Positions 7,901 to 11,005 of a stretch of 11,005 nucleotides of DNA are shown in pieces. The notes beneath the pieces were generated by a model, which was not told the DNA's origin, searched no databases, and saw nothing but the letters and a program-made list of their open reading frames with translations. The first letter of the stretch is position 1. Each line of letters opens with the position of its first letter. Origin of the DNA: Physocladia obscura (taxonomy: Eukaryota > Chytridiomycota > Chytridiomycetes > Chytridiales > Chytriomycetaceae); the NCBI GenBank assembly GCA_027596945.1, contig JADGJH010001260.1, forward strand, positions 1 through 11,005, in the 5' to 3' direction. Made by a program: the position numbers and the translations under genes.

Positions 7901-8354
7901 TCTGAATTCAGCTTTTAAAAATTTAAAAAAACAAAAAATTTATTAAAAGTTTGCAAATAGGAAAAAAAAAAAAAAATTGAAAGGAATTCCCTTGAGAAGA
8001 TAAACAAAATATGGTCAGATGAGTTTGGTAGTGGTGGTAATGAAAGTGCAGGTCAAGAAGAGAATAACATCAAAGAAATATTGTTTTCAAGTTCTTGTCA
8101 ACATATCCTGCAATTTTCAAAGAAAATAATAGAAAATACTTGAAAATAAGTACTATATTTTTGAGACATGGTGAGTCATAAAAGTTGAGTGAGGATTTTG
8201 GGTATCTCTCAAAACAACAAATGGAAGAAATCAAATTTTTTGTCTCAATCCCCTTCCTTCATGCAGAGACAAACATCTTCCCACAACACTTTATTTTATT
8301 TAACATCATCCACTGGGTCCCCAAAACAACTTTTGTCACTTCTCTAGAACATAA
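7901..8354. other. A+T-rich spacer with poly-A run
   Basis: Between the GHTKF-family remnant and the copia protease lies A+T-rich DNA with an uninterrupted run of 15 A at 7962-7976, which could mark an old insertion edge. The frame opening at 8185 (216 codons) overlaps the copia frame for most of its length and shows no family signature. No gag with a CCHC knuckle is visible, so the 5' part of the copia element, including any LTR, is missing or unrecognisable. Confidence 0.4.
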
Positions 8355-9221
8355 TCAACCAGCAGAAATTTCAGTCAGCCCAGACACAGAGTTCTTGGCA
8401 CAATCAGTGAATCCACTGAAATTATCATTACACTTACCAAAACTATCATCACTGCTGAAACTGACAACTTATCAACTGAAACTCCAACAACTATTGATAT
8501 TAAAAATCTTGTTTACAATTTATTCACTGTTACCAGTGCTTACAACTGGAATGAAATGCTCACTGATTATGAACTTGATAAAATTCCACCCATCAAGCCA
8601 GAATTTAAAAACTACAAAGAACATCCCTATCAACTGGAAATTATATGTATTTCAAAACCATATATTTTTTATACCCCAAAATACATCTTTTCTCCTGATT
8701 CTACACTTTGGCCCATTATCCTGGACCATGGATGTACAAAATCAATCTTTAAAAATTTCAACTATTTTACAACATTTTGCCCTGTTAATCAACTCATCCA
8801 CACAACAAATGATAATGGCCCACATAAATGTGTAGGTGTTGGCAATATCATGCTGAAACTTCCAAATGACTACTGGTTTTTCATCAAAGATATTTTGTGT
8901 TGTCCAGAAACCTGCACTACTCTTGTCTAAGATAACAACTTAGAAGCTTATGGATTCACATACCACTCTGAAGGCAATGAACCTGGCTGGCTATGCCATG
9001 CTTCTACTCCAACATCTTGCCCTCAACCAATCTTTCAGATTCTCAAAAGAAGAAATCTTAACTTCTTACCAACTGCTGATAATCCAAATCCATCTCAACT
9101 ATCCAAACAATTTATTTCAATGATTACCACCAAATAGAACAATATGAGGTTATGTGAACTTTCTTATGAACAATTGGAACATGCATTTCGAAAGACTCTA
9201 CATAAACTACATGAGAAGTGA
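8355..9221 (+). pseudogene. Ty1/copia protease and pre-integrase region, broken
   Basis: Frame 3 is open from 8355 to the TAA at 8928-8930 and continues with stops at 9135 (TAG) and 9219 (TGA). The protease core is LWPIILDHGCTKSI (8706-8747), followed by VGVGNIMLKLP and DILCCPETCTTLV (to 8927), the usual copia order of active site, G-x-G strand and V/I-L-x-x-P-E-like segment. The catalytic Asp (8724-8726) is kept, but the residue after it, normally Ser or Thr, is His. The protease would cut the Gag-Pol polyprotein. The part after 8931 (AYGFTYHSEG, then SYEQLEHAFRKTLHKLHEK) fits the region between protease and integrase. The sequence before about 8600 has no recognised domain. The copy is inactive. 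Confidence 0.7.
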
Positions 9222-9223
9222 AC

Positions 9224-9780
9224 CCTGGCACTTTTGGCCATGACTCCAATGACCATCTCAAATTTATGTAAAAACACAACACCACTCATGATCTGCCACC
9301 CATCATATTCTCAACTCATCCTGATAAGTGTGCTTCCTGCCTTACTTGCAAAAGTAAGAAGTCAAATTACCAAACATCTGAAACAAGACCTGAACCAACA
9401 CCTGGTGAGAAAGCCTGTTTTGACCTGTCTGAAGTTAAGCCTGTTCATGAAGGGAAATATCCATACACTCTGACTGCATATGACCACAGTGTTAGTCACT
9501 CAAATCTTTATCTTTTGCAATACAAAGATGAGGCTCTTGTTCATGCTATCAAATTTATTAAACACCTCAAATTGGCTTTCAATCTACAAGCCAAAACTGT
9601 TTGGTGTGATCCTGGTAAATGTGGTAAATCACATGCTTTTGACTGTTACTTGAAATCAAATGACATAAACTTGGATCTGGTCTACTGTAATAATTTAAAA
9701 TAGACAGTTCTGCTGAAAGACTCATTCAAACACTTTCTCAAATAACAAATGCCATTCATGACAAAAATCTTGAAGATGCT
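9224..9780 (+). pseudogene. Ty1/copia integrase, broken by stop and frameshift
   Basis: Frame 2 reads from 9224 with GHDSNDHLKF, a TAA at 9269-9271, then CASCLTCKSKK (9332-9364): His and Cys residues of the N-terminal zinc domain. The catalytic core follows: FDLSEV with the first Asp at 9422-9424, a TAYDHS segment near 9475, WCDPGKCGKSHAF with the second Asp at 9608-9610, and, after a TAG at 9701-9703 and a one-base frame change, SSAERLIQTLSQ with the Glu at 9715-9717. The second Asp and the Glu are about 36 codons apart, the DD35E spacing of retroviral-type integrases. Integrase joins the linear cDNA to host DNA. All three catalytic acids survive, but the reading frame does not. Confidence 0.75.
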
Positions 9781-10559
9781 GAAAACATGATCAAGCTATT
9801 TGCTGTTTGCAATTCTGATTTGGATGCTATTACCATGGTGTTTCTCAAGCTGTTTCTGAAATCAGGAATTTTTCTCAACAGCAACTGAATCCTGAAATTT
9901 TGAGTACTCTGCATGATTCTTGCCCAAAAGCTGAACCTTAACTCCACAACTCTATACAAAAATCTATCATCTCTAAATATGGAGTAATTTCTTGACTCAA
10001 TCTCTTTTCTCAATCCATCACCTCACCCAACTATGTTGGTGCTTTTAATACTGCAGAGACACCTGTGCTCTATTAAATTACACAAGGAAATGTGATTATG
10101 GTTTGCCATCATTCTCTTCTAATGGAGAATTGGCCTCATTATATGTGTTCTCATGCACTGCTTTCAAGTGATCTTTAATTGTTCTTATGCAATTACTGAA
10201 AGTGCTACTTAATAAGTACTGCTTTTCAGTGAATTTCAATTGCTATCATGCAATTATTCCTGCCTTTATGCTCTTGTGCATCTTTCTTTTACTTTTTTTT
10301 CTGTTTCTAACCATCATTTTCTAGACTGCATCACAATCTACTGCTAAATCATGCTCTTCTGCTGTTAAGAAAACTGCATTTAATATTACACAACAAATAC
10401 CTGAAATTCTATCATTGCTTCTGGAACCTACAACTGCACCAACTATACCAGATATCATTAACACTGTTGAATTGGCAGCTGAATTTTTTTGATTCAAAAT
10501 CTGAATTTAATCAAGATGACACTGTTAATTTTGGACTGGAATAGATTTCTGCAACATAT
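9781..10559 (+). other. Copia integrase-RT linker, largely non-coding now
   Basis: This is the stretch between the integrase core and the RT of the copia remnant. Short coding-like pieces remain (for example FSQQQLNPEIL near 9870-9900 and QQIPEILSLLLEPT near 10390-10430), consistent with the variable linker of copia Pol, but they change frame and carry stops. About 10060-10330 shows no coding signal and contains the hairpin at 10195-10230 and two AATTG-TATGCAATTA-like words near 10177 and 10238. A small foreign insertion there is possible. Confidence 0.4.
10195..10230. repeat. Imperfect inverted repeat (hairpin)
   Basis: ACTGAAAGTGCTACTTA (10195-10211) and the complement of TAAGTACTGCTTTTCAGT (10213-10230) pair with one bulge and about three mismatches around a single A. 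It lies in the non-coding part of the copia linker. Confidence 0.6.
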
Positions 10560-10910
10560 TTTAACTATTTAGCACTTTCAACAATTGTCACTAACCAACC
10601 AGAAATTATTGATAACACTGTTGATGAATTAACATTTGAACTAGCAGTTGAACAAATTCCAAAAGATCCAAAAACTCAGATCCAAGCAATGGCTAGTGAC
10701 TTTTGTGAACATGGGAACTTGTTGAGAAATTGGAAATAAAAAATGGGTTGTCATTTGCCTTAAAGGTGCAAATATTATTGGCTCTCAATGAGTTTATAAA
10801 ATCAAATACAATGCAGATGGTACCATTGAATGCTTCAAAGCTTGTTTAGTGTTAAAGTAGCTCAAATAAATCCTGATATATTTGAGAGCAATACTGTCAA
10901 CAAGACAGTG
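10560..10910 (+). pseudogene. Ty1/copia reverse transcriptase, N-terminal fragment
   Basis: Frame 3 from 10560 gives ELAVEQIPKDPKTQIQAM and SDFCEHGNLLRN, matching the lead-in of copia RT. After a frameshift near 10730, frame 1 reads KKWVVICLKGANIIGS, a TGA at 10789-10791 where the family has Trp, then VYKIKYNADGTIECFKA and CLVLK (10792-10857). These are the first RT blocks of the copia superfamily. Further stops follow at about 10858 and 10867, and a short trace INPDIFESN remains in another frame. The two Arg positions of the block that normally reads K-A-R are Cys here, as expected from CGC/CGT to TGC/TGT change. The catalytic YVDD part would lie beyond this point; after about 10910 the resemblance is lost, so truncation or window end cannot be told apart. 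Confidence 0.75.
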
Positions 10911-11005
10911 CAAACACAAGATAAAAATAACAAAACTAAAGAAAAGAAATTCCAGATTCCCTGCCCTTTATATATCCTTTTGTTGTCCTATCTATGGTGC
11001 AATTC
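10911..11005. other. Window end, nothing recognised
   Basis: A-rich sequence followed by a pyrimidine-rich stretch shows no continuation of copia RT and no other feature that I can name. Confidence 0.3.

Noticed and set aside
9756..10013. Minus-strand frame of 85 codons
   Set aside because: Antisense to the end of copia integrase and its linker; no domain.
1..11005. tRNA or rRNA genes
   Set aside because: I saw no A-box/B-box pairs with cloverleaf potential and no rRNA-like conserved stretches.
1..11005. A functional novel multi-gene system
   Set aside because: Every recognisable coding stretch belongs to a transposable element or orphan family and is broken by stops and frameshifts, so a working system is not supported.

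Overview
This window reads as eukaryotic repeat-rich DNA: a graveyard of transposable elements with no intact host gene that I can support. Four unrelated decayed elements lie on the + strand (a DIRS-type tyrosine-recombinase retroelement, a Tc1/mariner transposase remnant, a remnant of an uncharacterised 'DNCAGQNKN/GHTKF' protein family, and a Ty1/copia retroelement). All are broken by stops and frameshifts. A DIRS element next to a fungal-looking Tc1 transposase and almost total loss of CpG fits a DNA-methylating or CpG-hypermutating fungus, for example a large-genome basidiomycete. Some invertebrates also carry these element types, so the taxon is a guess.

Layout: 1-684 is A+T-rich with a decayed decamer satellite (AAATGCATTT-like) at both edges and two 40-bp tandem units ending at 685. 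From 685 to about 5460 lies the DIRS element: gag with a polyglutamine tract (685-1542), a zinc module (1572-1712), reverse transcriptase (about 1815-2637), RNase H (3726-4200) and tyrosine recombinase (4201-5258), then a 3' tail with AATAAA signals. The RT-RNase H junction is split by a 1.09-kb insertion (2638-3725) with TG...CA ends, probably a solo LTR, which carries a small minisatellite and ends in a palindrome. About 5560-6330 is the Tc1/mariner remnant. About 6400-7900 is the GHTKF-family remnant. From 8355 to about 10910 is a copia pol remnant: protease, pre-integrase region, integrase with a DD35E layout, a long linker, and the first part of RT.

The clearest whole-window signal is CpG loss. 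Reading by eye I find only three CG dinucleotides between 5461 and 11005 and none in 1-700, whereas the DIRS block keeps roughly 55-60 in 4.7 kb. Within the DIRS block most lost catalytic residues (both RT motifs, RNase H, both recombinase arginines) are explained by C to T or G to A change at a former CpG. This suggests an old CpG-free background into which the DIRS element, and later the inner insertion, came more recently. I see no operational novel system; the most under-described item is the GHTKF-family remnant.
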